Source: Lentilactobacillus kefiri (lineage in GTDB: Bacteria > Bacillota > Bacilli > Lactobacillales > Lactobacillaceae). From it: a stretch of 64,000 bases of DNA. Shown one piece after another: positions 7,337 to 15,733 of this stretch. The notes beneath the pieces are model-generated. The model had not been told where the DNA came from. It saw only the letters and a list, made by a program, of their open reading frames with translations, and did no database searches. Numbering within the stretch: the first letter of the stretch is position 1; each line of letters starts with the position of its first letter. The stretch is from assembly GCF_007989105.1 (NCBI RefSeq), contig NZ_BJVK01000003.1, positions 1 through 64,000 on the forward strand. Reading direction: 5' to 3'. The position numbers and the translations under genes are program-made.

Positions 7337-9571
7337 TTATTTGACAGCATCAATCACAAACAGCTTCGAATTGAAGTCCGCAGACTGCTCTGTTCCATGC
7401 GTTTCATGAAGAATGTCACTCACAAAGAGTCCGGCATTCATCAATTCGTCGCCATAGAATTCCTCGGAACCACCGTTAACGGTATATTTAGTATCAGGAT
7501 CAAGTCCTTCAATATATAACCGAAGATAGCCGGTATTTGGGCAATTCAGGATTTGGTAACGGCCGGCAATCGCGTGCTGCTTGTCATTGCTGACAACTTC
7601 CCAGCTCATAACGTTACCGCCATTTTCAAATGGGTTGTCGATCCGGTAGAATTTACCGAATTGGAAGAGCTGACGATGTGCTTTATAGAACGCAACCTGG
7701 TCTTTGACCTGCTGCTGTTCTTCAGCTGACATCTTAGTAATATCAAGCTCGTAACCAAAGTCACCGAAGTAAGCAACGTTGGCTCGCGTCTTCAATGACG
7801 TGATTCGGCCAACCTGATCATTTGGTACGGCAGAAACATGGGCGCCCATCATTGCTTGTGGGTAGCCATATGAGGTGCCAAATTGAATCAGCATCCGCTC
7901 CACGGCATCGGTGTCGTCACTGGTCCAAGCTTGAGGGGCATAGTACATCATCCCCAAGTCGAAACGCCCACCACCTGATGAACAGGATTCAAACAACACA
8001 TCGGGATACGCTTTTACCAGTCGATCATAAAGTTGGTAGACGCCAAGAATGTACCGGTGCGGCATCTCCAATTGATCGGCAGCACTCAGTTGATTACTGT
8101 ATGTCTCGGTAATGTTTCGGTTCATATCCCATTTAATGTAATCAAGCTTGGTCATATCAATGATCTTACTCATCGCGTCGAAGAGATAATCAACGACTTC
8201 CGGCCGTGTCATGTCGAGGACAAACTGCTGTCGCTCAGGAGATGCATGCCGACCGGGCGCATTAATCAGCCAATCCGGATGTTCTTTATATAACTCACTG
8301 TCAATTGAAATCATTTCCGGTTCGAACCACAATCCAAATTTCAATCCTAGATCGTGAATCTTATTGGCAAAGGTGTCAAACCCGCTCGGGAACTTCGGCT
8401 CATTTACGAACCAATCCCCCAGAGAACTATTATCCGCATTTCGATGACCGAACCAGCCGTCATCCAAGACAAACATTTCCAAGCCTAATTTCTTAGCAGT
8501 TGTCGCAAAGCTGAGGAGCTTGTCTTCATCAAAATCCATGAAGGTCGCTTCCCAATTGTTGATCAAAGTTGGCCGTTCAACGTGGGCAAATTTCTGGTTA
8601 ACCAGGTGGTTCTGGTAAAACGCCCCCATCTGCTGGCTCAGTTGATTCATCCCCTGATCAGTGTAACTAAGAACCGCTTCCGGCGTCTGGAACTTCTCGC
8701 CGGGCTTCAGATTCCAAGCAAACTCTTCAGGATTGATTCCGACCATCATTCGGCTGGCATCATATTGATCAACCTGCACTTGATCGGCAAAGTTACCAGA
8801 ATAGACAAGGTTAAATCCAAAGACGGAACCATTGGCATCATCAGTATTTGGCCGGGCCAACATCACAAACGGATTCTGCTGATGGCTGGAAGTTCCCCGC
8901 AAGCTACTGATACTTTGAACGCCGGAACGTAAGTGGGTCCTAATCATGTAGCGTTCGCGCGCCCAGGCACCCGAGAACTGAATGAAGTCATAGTCTGAAT
9001 CCGGCATGTCAAGTTGGGCACTGGCTGCCGAGTTCAGAGTCAGCTTCTCATTTCCTTGATTCTGAAATTCAGCACTGCGAATAATCACATCCTGATGAGG
9101 AAAAATCGTGTAATTCAAATGAAGGACCAATCCCAACAATTTATCCCTTAACGCGATGGTCAGTGTCTGGGCATCATCATCGTTATCATCAAATGTTGAA
9201 GGTAACCCGTTTAGCCGCTGCTTACCGTCAACCAACTTGTAGTTTTCATACTTAAATTCAGTAATTCGGCTACCATTTGCTTGGGTAACCTGGTAAGCCG
9301 GGTTACGGAAATCACCCTTTCCCAAGCTGGCGTATTCCTGCTTAATCGTCTGCAGCTGAAAGTCCTTTTGTTTAAGACTTAAAGCAGCTGAAGCATTATG
9401 CCATTCCCGAGTTGTCAGATTGTCATATGAAGATTTGGAGTGAATTCTTTTACCATAGTAAATCTGGCCCAGTTCGCCATTTTCCATTACGTGAAAGATA
9501 TAGCTGGTATGGTCGGTCTGTAAATGAAACAGCAGATTTTGATCTTCAATTCTAATTGCCACGTTTATCAA
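7337..9571 (-). CDS. melA: Alpha-galactosidase, GH36
   Basis: This 744-residue cytoplasmic enzyme hydrolyses terminal alpha-1,6-galactose from melibiose, raffinose or stachyose. The GH36 catalytic centre is visible: the nucleophile Asp in YIKWDMNRN (about residue 482) and the acid/base Asp in AWTSDDTDAVER (about residue 552), with the CSSGGGRFD segment between them. An N-terminal beta-sandwich precedes the TIM barrel, as usual, and the length fits the tetrameric lactobacillus type. There is no signal peptide. It lies 24 nt downstream of the LacS-type symporter and is surely co-transcribed with it. The terminator is at 7284-7322. Confidence 0.95.
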   Translation of the reverse strand: MINVAIRIEDQNLLFHLQTDHTSYIFHVMENGELGQIYYGKRIHSKSSYDNLTTREWHNASAALSLKQKDFQLQTIKQEYASLGKGDFRNPAYQVTQANGSRITEFKYENYKLVDGKQRLNGLPSTFDDNDDDAQTLTIALRDKLLGLVLHLNYTIFPHQDVIIRSAEFQNQGNEKLTLNSAASAQLDMPDSDYDFIQFSGAWARERYMIRTHLRSGVQSISSLRGTSSHQQNPFVMLARPNTDDANGSVFGFNLVYSGNFADQVQVDQYDASRMMVGINPEEFAWNLKPGEKFQTPEAVLSYTDQGMNQLSQQMGAFYQNHLVNQKFAHVERPTLINNWEATFMDFDEDKLLSFATTAKKLGLEMFVLDDGWFGHRNADNSSLGDWFVNEPKFPSGFDTFANKIHDLGLKFGLWFEPEMISIDSELYKEHPDWLINAPGRHASPERQQFVLDMTRPEVVDYLFDAMSKIIDMTKLDYIKWDMNRNITETYSNQLSAADQLEMPHRYILGVYQLYDRLVKAYPDVLFESCSSGGGRFDLGMMYYAPQAWTSDDTDAVERMLIQFGTSYGYPQAMMGAHVSAVPNDQVGRITSLKTRANVAYFGDFGYELDITKMSAEEQQQVKDQVAFYKAHRQLFQFGKFYRIDNPFENGGNVMSWEVVSNDKQHAIAGRYQILNCPNTGYLRLYIEGLDPDTKYTVNGGSEEFYGDELMNAGLFVSDILHETHGTEQSADFNSKLFVIDAVK

Positions 9572-9595
9572 TCCCTTTTCAGTGCTTGTTAAGCG

Positions 9596-11566
9596 TTATT
9601 TTTGATCGTTCGTATTCGACTTGTCTTCCGGCTTGGACAGTGTCAGCAAATCTTCACCATGAGTCACTTCACCAGATTCAACATCGTATTTGAAGTCTTT
9701 AATATCTTTGTAGGTATTGATCACAACCATCACAGTATCATCATGGCCGGCCTTCTTAATTGCCGGATCCCAGAATTCAATTAGTTGTTGACCTTGAGAT
9801 ACGTGTTGGCCCTGATCAACATATTGAACAAATCCGGTACCACGCATTTTAACCGTGCCAATTCCAATATGAATCAGCGTTAAGATACCACTGTCTGAAC
9901 GAAGACCAATTGCATGACGGGTTGGGAAGGTTGCTTCAACCGTTCCGTCAAATGGGGCATATACCTTACCATCAGATGGCTTAATTGCAAATCCTTTACC
10001 CATGTTACCTGAAGCAAAGTTTTCATCGGAAGCATCTGATAATGGGATCATTGTTCCACTGATAGGTGCTTTGTAAGATGTCTCTTTGGCAACGTGTTTA
10101 ACGATGTCAGCCATGGATTCCTCACCATCAGTTTCCAAATGCTCGTTCCAAGTTTTTTCAAGTTCATCAACAATCTTGGCATGTTCTTTTTCGTCCAAAG
10201 TAACCTTTTTGAAGAAGATAAAAGTTCCACTAAGGATCAGTAATGCTGGAACACCGAACATGAATAATTTAAAGATCATTTGACCATGAGGGGTAATGTC
10301 ACCAGCAGTTGCTCCGGCAGTCATTCCTGCCAAAACAGCAGCGATACCAACAACCCAGTTGGAAAGCGCACCACCTAATTTATCAAGCAATGGCCGAACA
10401 GCTAAAGTTAATGATTCATCACGGTGTCCAAATTTCAATTGTCCATATTCAACAGAGTCACTCAAAATCATCAAAACAACTAAGAAAATCAGTGGTTGTG
10501 GAATGTAGAACAAAATTGCGGCAAGAAGAACAAGCGGCAATGAAGTTCCGGCAAATGAGAATAAAATCAGTGAGAATGCCATAATCCCAACAGATAGGAA
10601 GAAAACATTTCGACGACTGTACTTTTGAGCCAATGGTGGGAATAAGAGAACTGAAACAATTCCGATAACCATGTTCAATGAAGCTAATACAGAGAACTCG
10701 CCAGGCTTACCCATGATGTAAGTGAAGTAGTAAAGTTCCAGTGAGTTGGTAATGGCAATTCCTGAAGTATAAAGTCCATAGGTTAATGATAACCACATCA
10801 GTTGGTCATTGCGGGCAAGAACCTTGAATACATCACGCATCCGAGTCTTCTCAGCATTCTTTCGAAGCAGTGAATCATTTTCTTTGGTCCCCATGGCAAC
10901 AACAACGGCTGACAGCCATGAAATCAAACCAATGATTGCACCAAACATGAACCAGCCGCGCATATCACCTTGACCATGGTTGGCATTGATTGAGAAGAAG
11001 ACAACCAGTGGCATAACGATGACACCAACGATATTGGCACCAATGTTAGAACCAACACGAGCAAAAGTGGCGGTCTTTTCACGCTCAGCCGAGTCAAACG
11101 AAATAGCAGGAATCATTGACCAGAAACCAACATCTTTGAATGAGTAGAAGATATCCATTGTGATATATAAAACCCCGAATATCAACAGATAAAGCAATGG
11201 ATTAGATTGGTTTAAGCCACCCATATTAGTGAATAAAATAGCTAATGCAATGGAGCCGATCGTACCACCAGCAAGGATCCATGGTTTAAAATGGCCCCAT
11301 TTGGTTTCAGTATTATCGATTGTGTTTCCGATGAACGGATCAATTGCCAATTCAACGAAACGCAAAAGTGAAATAATCGTGGTAATGTAAAAAATCATCT
11401 TATCATTTTGTCCACCCGCACTCTTATCAAACAAGTGAGAGGTGACAAACATGATGAAGTAAGTTGATAATGTCGCATAAAACATATCATGACCAAACGC
11501 ACCAAACGAGTACGAAAGTCGTGAAGTGATTCGACGACCAGTAGTAACGTTACTATTACTTGCCAT
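9596..11566 (-). CDS. lacS: LacS-type galactoside symporter with C-terminal EIIA domain
   Basis: Residues 1 to about 470 form a 12-helix GPH-family sugar:cation symporter (RLSYSFGAFGHDMFY start). From about residue 500 a PTS EIIA(Glc)-like domain follows, with the phospho-acceptor His in LIHIGIGTV (about residue 566). In LacS of Streptococcus thermophilus HPr phosphorylates this domain and tunes exchange activity. Next to a GH36 enzyme the cargo is probably an alpha-galactoside such as melibiose or raffinose (RafP-like), though lactose cannot be excluded. The promoter and cre/operator lie at 11615-11643, facing the divergent LacI gene. Confidence 0.93.
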   Translation of the reverse strand: MASNSNVTTGRRITSRLSYSFGAFGHDMFYATLSTYFIMFVTSHLFDKSAGGQNDKMIFYITTIISLLRFVELAIDPFIGNTIDNTETKWGHFKPWILAGGTIGSIALAILFTNMGGLNQSNPLLYLLIFGVLYITMDIFYSFKDVGFWSMIPAISFDSAEREKTATFARVGSNIGANIVGVIVMPLVVFFSINANHGQGDMRGWFMFGAIIGLISWLSAVVVAMGTKENDSLLRKNAEKTRMRDVFKVLARNDQLMWLSLTYGLYTSGIAITNSLELYYFTYIMGKPGEFSVLASLNMVIGIVSVLLFPPLAQKYSRRNVFFLSVGIMAFSLILFSFAGTSLPLVLLAAILFYIPQPLIFLVVLMILSDSVEYGQLKFGHRDESLTLAVRPLLDKLGGALSNWVVGIAAVLAGMTAGATAGDITPHGQMIFKLFMFGVPALLILSGTFIFFKKVTLDEKEHAKIVDELEKTWNEHLETDGEESMADIVKHVAKETSYKAPISGTMIPLSDASDENFASGNMGKGFAIKPSDGKVYAPFDGTVEATFPTRHAIGLRSDSGILTLIHIGIGTVKMRGTGFVQYVDQGQHVSQGQQLIEFWDPAIKKAGHDDTVMVVINTYKDIKDFKYDVESGEVTHGEDLLTLSKPEDKSNTNDQK

Positions 11567-11614
11567 AAATATTAGCCCCCATAAAATAAAGTTTAAAAAA
11601 TAATTGCTATCTAA

Positions 11615-11666
11615 AATGTAAACGTTTTCAGTTAAATTGTCAATTAATTTTATTAAATGTTATAGT
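11615..11666. promoter_or_regulatory. Divergent promoters with a perfect cre/LacI operator
   Basis: TGTAAACGTTTTCA (11617-11630) matches the cre consensus TGWAANCGNTNWCA at every position. On the minus strand the lacS promoter is TTGACA (11638-11643), 17 nt, TACATT (11615-11620), so the site fills the spacer and touches the -10 box. On the plus strand TTGTCA (11637-11642), 18 nt, TATAGT (11661-11666) would serve the LacI gene. CcpA or the local LacI protein, which share this type of site, could bind. Confidence 0.8.
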
Positions 11667-11732
11667 ATATTTATTAAAAGATTTAATCCCGTTTAATAAG
11701 TTTTAATTTATACGTCCTAAGGAGTGAAAATC

Positions 11733-12746
11733 ATGGCAACAATAAAAGATATTGCCAAATTAGCAAATGTCTCGCCCGGCACGGTATCCCGTGCGCTGAG
11801 TCCTGAGAAAAGTGAATATGTCGCAAAAGAAACTCGTGACAAAGTCCGCCAGGTTGCCGACAAGCTTGGCTATAAATACTCTCTGGTACCAAGCCAATCC
11901 AAACACCTTTTAAATTTCGCGTTGGTCACAACTTTGACCCTCGAAGAAGAAACTCGAGATGAGTATTGGCGGTTCGTGCGAAGAGGTGTTTATGAAGCTG
12001 GCGAAGCCCAAAACATCAATATCAAGCGGGTGATCCGGACAAGCGAGCACATTAAACCGCAAGACTTTGAAGAATACGATGCCGTCTTGATTGTTGGAAC
12101 AATTTCAAAGTCCGCCCTCCAACAAATTCAAAAATTTAATCATAACATCGTCCTGGTCGATGGTGGTGGCAACAATGACGATAACGTCGATGTTGTTGAT
12201 ACAAATTTAGCAGAATTGACAGATCAAGTTCTATCCAAACTCGGTCAAAAAGCAAAACAAATCGGCTTTATTGGTGGATTCAGACACGAAGTCAATTTAG
12301 ACGGCAGTGCCGGAAAAGATATTGAAGATATTCGGACGGTTGCATACAAAAATTGGTGTATCGTTCATGGCCGTCAACCAATCGTAAAGCTCGTTGACTG
12401 GACGGCCAAACAATCAATGCAGGCCGTTAATGATTTACTGAAGGAATACGGTCATCAACTGGATGGCTTATTGGTTGCTTCCAACCCACTCACCATGGGT
12501 GTCATGAAGGGGTTGGCCAAGCACAATCTCATCCCCGGCAAAGATTTGTATCTCGTTAGCTACGATGACATGGAATTTACATCTTATCTAACGCCTTCTT
12601 TAACCAGTATTTGGCTGCCAAAAGTGGAGCTGGGATATGCTGCCGTTCTCCACGCCGAAACGCTGGTGAAGTTCCCACGAACTTGGCACGTCCGCAACAT
12701 CCTTCCAGGAAAAATCCACTATCGAGAAACTTTCAACTTGGATTAG
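11733..12746 (+). CDS. LacI-family repressor of the alpha-galactoside genes
   Basis: I place the start at ATG 11733, 8 nt after AAGGAG; the frame also opens at a GTG 9 nt earlier. The 337-residue product has an N-terminal HTH (ATIKDIAKLANVSPGTVSRAL, residues 2-22) and hinge, then a periplasmic-binding-like sugar domain. It resembles the GalR/EbgR branch. It is divergent from lacS-melA and very likely represses them until a galactoside is bound (inference from position). The site at 11617-11630 is the obvious operator. No terminator is seen in the 20 nt after it before thiW. Confidence 0.9.
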   Translation: MATIKDIAKLANVSPGTVSRALSPEKSEYVAKETRDKVRQVADKLGYKYSLVPSQSKHLLNFALVTTLTLEEETRDEYWRFVRRGVYEAGEAQNINIKRVIRTSEHIKPQDFEEYDAVLIVGTISKSALQQIQKFNHNIVLVDGGGNNDDNVDVVDTNLAELTDQVLSKLGQKAKQIGFIGGFRHEVNLDGSAGKDIEDIRTVAYKNWCIVHGRQPIVKLVDWTAKQSMQAVNDLLKEYGHQLDGLLVASNPLTMGVMKGLAKHNLIPGKDLYLVSYDDMEFTSYLTPSLTSIWLPKVELGYAAVLHAETLVKFPRTWHVRNILPGKIHYRETFNLD

Positions 12747-13265
12747 CTACTTTCGATGACTGGCCAATTTCTGCTGTTGTGGGACAACAATCCGTTTCCA
12801 GATACTTTTCAAAATAATATAGCCAAAGATCACGCCTACCAAAGCACTCAAGAAGAAGCTGGGAATGAATAAGTAAATGGCACCGGTTGTGCCCATCATC
12901 CAGCTGGCAATTGGATAGGCGACAATTGCCCCAATGATCCCAGTCCCAATGAGTTCACCAAAGGCGGCAACAATCAGCTTTTGCGTCTTTTGGAATAACC
13001 AGCCAACACAAAATGCGCCAATCATGCTGCCGGGAAAAGCTAGTACCGTTCCGGTTCCCAGTAAATTCCGAATTAACGACGTAATAAATGCTTGGGTAAC
13101 CGCCCACCACGGACCGACAAGAACACCGGAAATCAGATTAATCAAATGCTGCATTGGCGCAACTTTGGCCACGCCAACTGTAAATTCAAACATACTGCCG
13201 CCAACGACCCCAATTGCGGATAAGATCGCTGTCAGCACCATCTTGTATGTCATATTTTTTTGCAT
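12747..13265 (-). CDS. thiW: ThiW, thiazole-specific ECF transporter S component
   Basis: The 172-residue, five- to six-helix membrane protein starts MQKNMTYKMVLTAILSAIGVV and has the ThiW-type segment PMQHLINLISGVLVGPWWA. With the shared EcfA/EcfT module, which is not in the window, it would import hydroxyethylthiazole, a thiamine precursor. The TPP riboswitch directly upstream supports this. The open frame reaches back to 13319, but those codons lie in the riboswitch expression platform; the ATG at 13265, 7 nt after AAAAGGAG, is the true start. Confidence 0.9.
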   Translation of the reverse strand: MQKNMTYKMVLTAILSAIGVVGGSMFEFTVGVAKVAPMQHLINLISGVLVGPWWAVTQAFITSLIRNLLGTGTVLAFPGSMIGAFCVGWLFQKTQKLIVAAFGELIGTGIIGAIVAYPIASWMMGTTGAIYLFIPSFFLSALVGVIFGYIILKSIWKRIVVPQQQKLASHRK

Positions 13266-13270
13266 AAAAA

Positions 13271-13300
13271 GTCTCCTTTTGTTCGATAACAAAAGGAGGC
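13271..13300 (-). terminator. Riboswitch expression-platform hairpin overlapping the SD
   Basis: On the minus strand CTCCTTTTGTT-ATCG-AACAAAAGGAG forms a perfect 11-bp hairpin followed by ACTTTTT and then the thiW ATG. The 3' arm is the ribosome site itself. The structure could end transcription (T5 tract), hide the ribosome site, or both. Confidence 0.75.
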
Positions 13301-13317
13301 TTTTCGCTTCTTTCAAC

Positions 13318-13398
13318 ACTTTCCTACGCCGGCGCTAACCAGATCAGGTTCGAAGGGTCCGTATATGTTTCCGTCTCAGCCAAATGGCTCCCCTAATG
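13318..13398 (-). promoter_or_regulatory. TPP (THI-box) riboswitch
   Basis: The minus strand shows the conserved THI-element parts in order: AGGGGAGCC, GGCTGAGA, ACCCTTCGAACCTGATCTGG (13341-13360) and GCCGGCGTAGG. Thiamine pyrophosphate binding should switch off thiW through the hairpin at 13271-13300. A -10-like TATACT lies near 13430. Confidence 0.95.
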
Positions 13399-13468
13399 TT
13401 ATCGGATATTTAATTTAGGCACTTCATTAAGTATACCCGAAATTCTGATACTTGGTGGGAATTTTGCA

Positions 13469-14341
13469 CTAATTATTTTCCCTTTTAAGCACCGCTTTTT
13501 GAACAGATTCACTGACTTCTTTTACCGGCATTCTTTGGCCAGTCCACTCCAAAAATGAGCCGGCAGCTTGGTTCACCAACATCCCAATGCCGTTATATGT
13601 ACGACTGCCTTGCTTCTTGGCGGCATGAATAAAAGGTGTTTCCAAGGGGAAATAAATCGCGTCAGTCACAACGTGCTGTGGGGTTAAGTGTTTCAATACC
13701 CTATCGGAAACGGGCAATGATTGATCACCAGCCATCCCGACATTTGTTGAATTAGCAATGATTTGGCTATGGTCAAAAGCACGTGCCATCAAGTCCTCAT
13801 CCTCATAAGGCAACACTTTCACCACATTTGACCAGCTTTCCAACTGGTGTTTGCGAGATTCAAATGAATCATTGGTTCGTTTAAATACATAGACATTTTG
13901 AGCCCCGGCATCAACTGCCGCTGAAATGATTGCCCGACCGGCACCACCAGATCCCAAAACGGTCACTGACTTCTCATCAATACTGATATTATCAGCTTTC
14001 AAAGCATCGACAAAGCCCTGTCCATCGGTACTGTCGCCAATCAACCGGCCATCACGGTTAACAACCGTATTAACCGCCTGAAGCCGATCAGCTCGGGGAG
14101 TAATTTCATCAAGAAGTGAAATGACATCCGTTTTTAAAGGCATCGACAAATTAAAGCCACCAATGTTCATGGCCCGCATCGCAGCTAAACTGTCTTTGAG
14201 GCCGGCCGAAGTCACGTCAAAAGCCAGGTAAACCCCATTAATCCCGGTCACCTTAAAGCTGGTGTTGTGAATCAGTGGTGATAGGCTGTGGGCCGCCGGG
14301 TGAGCCAATAGTCCATATAGTTTTGTATGTCCATCGATCAT
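13469..14341 (-). CDS. aroE: Shikimate dehydrogenase
   Basis: The enzyme reduces 3-dehydroshikimate to shikimate with NADPH. Visible are the substrate motif HSLSPLIHN (about residues 17-25), the Lys/Asp region NLSMPLKTDV, the nucleotide loop VLGSGGAGRA (about 125-134) and GIGMLVNQAAGSFLEWTG near the C-terminus. I start at ATG 14341 after GGAGGG, giving 290 residues; the longer frame to 14428 runs into aroK. It is the last gene of the aromatic operon, 16 nt after aroK. I see no clear terminator in the 70 nt before the thiW riboswitch. Confidence 0.95.
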   Translation of the reverse strand: MIDGHTKLYGLLAHPAAHSLSPLIHNTSFKVTGINGVYLAFDVTSAGLKDSLAAMRAMNIGGFNLSMPLKTDVISLLDEITPRADRLQAVNTVVNRDGRLIGDSTDGQGFVDALKADNISIDEKSVTVLGSGGAGRAIISAAVDAGAQNVYVFKRTNDSFESRKHQLESWSNVVKVLPYEDEDLMARAFDHSQIIANSTNVGMAGDQSLPVSDRVLKHLTPQHVVTDAIYFPLETPFIHAAKKQGSRTYNGIGMLVNQAAGSFLEWTGQRMPVKEVSESVQKAVLKRENN

Positions 14342-14357
14342 TTGAATCCCTCCACAA

Positions 14358-14864
14358 TTACATTTTGATAAATAAGTTGCGCTTAATTGCTTCCACAACC
14401 TGATTCGGGGTGAGTTCATCAGTCGCAACCCGAAAGTCGCTTACCTGATCATAACGGAAATCCCGTTGGCCTTTTAAATCCACCAGACCGTCCAATCCAA
14501 GTTGTTTTGCCAAAGGTCGGTCAGTGTCATTCTTTAATCTGAAGATGATTGTTTCCGGCATAACATCTAAAAGAACAACCGGCACTTCACTGTTCTTAAG
14601 CATTTCGAAATTAACATCTTGGATGGGCGTCCCACCGCCGGTGCCCAAAATACCATCGTCATTAAGTGCAGCTCTCAGGGCATCATGTTCAAGTTGTCTA
14701 AAAGCGGGCTCGCCATCATCAGCGAAAATTTGCTTAATCGATTTCCCGGCTTTTTCCACAATCATATCGTCCAAATCGTGATAGGGAACATTCAGATTTT
14801 CCGCCAACAAATGGCCAACAGTCGTTTTGCCGCTCCCCATAAATCCGACCAATATTGCTTTCAT
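14358..14864 (-). CDS. aroK: Shikimate kinase
   Basis: The 168-residue enzyme phosphorylates shikimate with ATP. It has the Walker A loop GFMGSGKTT (residues 8-16), the DLDDMI substrate segment, GEPAFRQLE, the GGGTP shikimate loop and the lid arginine region TDRPLA. Length is typical. AAGGAG lies 8 nt before the ATG. It sits between tyrA (11 nt) and aroE (16 nt) in the same operon. Confidence 0.95.
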   Translation of the reverse strand: MKAILVGFMGSGKTTVGHLLAENLNVPYHDLDDMIVEKAGKSIKQIFADDGEPAFRQLEHDALRAALNDDGILGTGGGTPIQDVNFEMLKNSEVPVVLLDVMPETIIFRLKNDTDRPLAKQLGLDGLVDLKGQRDFRYDQVSDFRVATDELTPNQVVEAIKRNLFIKM

Positions 14865-14875
14865 ACGCTTTCTCC

Positions 14876-15727
14876 TTAATCATCCAATGACTTTCTGATT
14901 TTCTGTGCTTTCGCAAAAGTCTCAAAAATTGTTTTCTCATCTTGAGTTTTGATTGCTTCTTGAAGTTGACGGAGCTCTTCTTGGAACTCGTCGATTTCAG
15001 AACTGATTTCTTTTGAATTACTCAGCATAATGGCAGTCCACATTTTCGGATCGGATGCGGCAATTCGAGTCGTACTCTTGAATCCGCCCGCAGCAGCCTT
15101 TAAGCCAATTGGATCAGTCTGTAGGCGATCGGCAATGCTATTAACTAGGGCAGCAGATACAACATGAGGAACGTGGCTAAGTTCGCTAACCAGTTTGTCA
15201 TGGGCTACTGCCGAAGTTGTTATCCAATCAACGTTTGCCAGCCTCATCAATCTCTTAAATTCGCGAAGTTGACGGTCGGTTTGTGAACCGGTTACCAGAA
15301 AGTATTTTGAACCGGAAAACAGGTGTGATGAGCCATTTTTTCCGCCAGTTAAATGAGACCCGGCCATCGGATGGCCACCCATAAAGCCAACATCTGATTG
15401 ATTCAGTTTTTTGGCTTCATCCATAATCATCTGCTTGGTACTGCCAACGTCAGTAATCAGTGCTCCGGGTTTTAATGACAGCTTTGAAAGGACACCGATT
15501 TGCTGAATGATGACGGAAACCGGGCCGGCAAGAATGATGATGTCGGCATTTGGCACTGCGTCTATGAACTTGGCCCGAGAATTGATGATATGATGCTGCA
15601 GCAAAAACTCACTGGAGTCATCATTGGGATCGCTGCCGATTATTTCAATTGTATCGTCGCCTTCCCGAATAATTCTGGCAATTGAACTGCCAATCAATCC
15701 AAGTCCACTTATGAGAACCGTTGTCAT
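14876..15727 (-). CDS. tyrA: Prephenate dehydrogenase
   Basis: The 283-residue enzyme oxidises prephenate to 4-hydroxyphenylpyruvate, the tyrosine branch. It has the NAD loop GLGLIGSS (residues 8-15), the catalytic-histidine region GHPMAGSHLTGG (about 137-148) and SHVPHVVSAAL. There is no ACT domain after the catalytic part, so direct feedback inhibition by tyrosine through that domain is not expected. It lies 6 nt after aroA. Confidence 0.93.
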   Translation of the reverse strand: MTTVLISGLGLIGSSIARIIREGDDTIEIIGSDPNDDSSEFLLQHHIINSRAKFIDAVPNADIIILAGPVSVIIQQIGVLSKLSLKPGALITDVGSTKQMIMDEAKKLNQSDVGFMGGHPMAGSHLTGGKNGSSHLFSGSKYFLVTGSQTDRQLREFKRLMRLANVDWITTSAVAHDKLVSELSHVPHVVSAALVNSIADRLQTDPIGLKAAAGGFKSTTRIAASDPKMWTAIMLSNSKEISSEIDEFQEELRQLQEAIKTQDEKTIFETFAKAQKIRKSLDD

Positions 15728-15733
15728 TGTCCA

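Noticed and set aside
13266-13319. N-terminal extension of thiW
   Set aside because: The codons lie in the riboswitch expression platform and give a Leu/Lys-rich stretch before the proper ribosome site.
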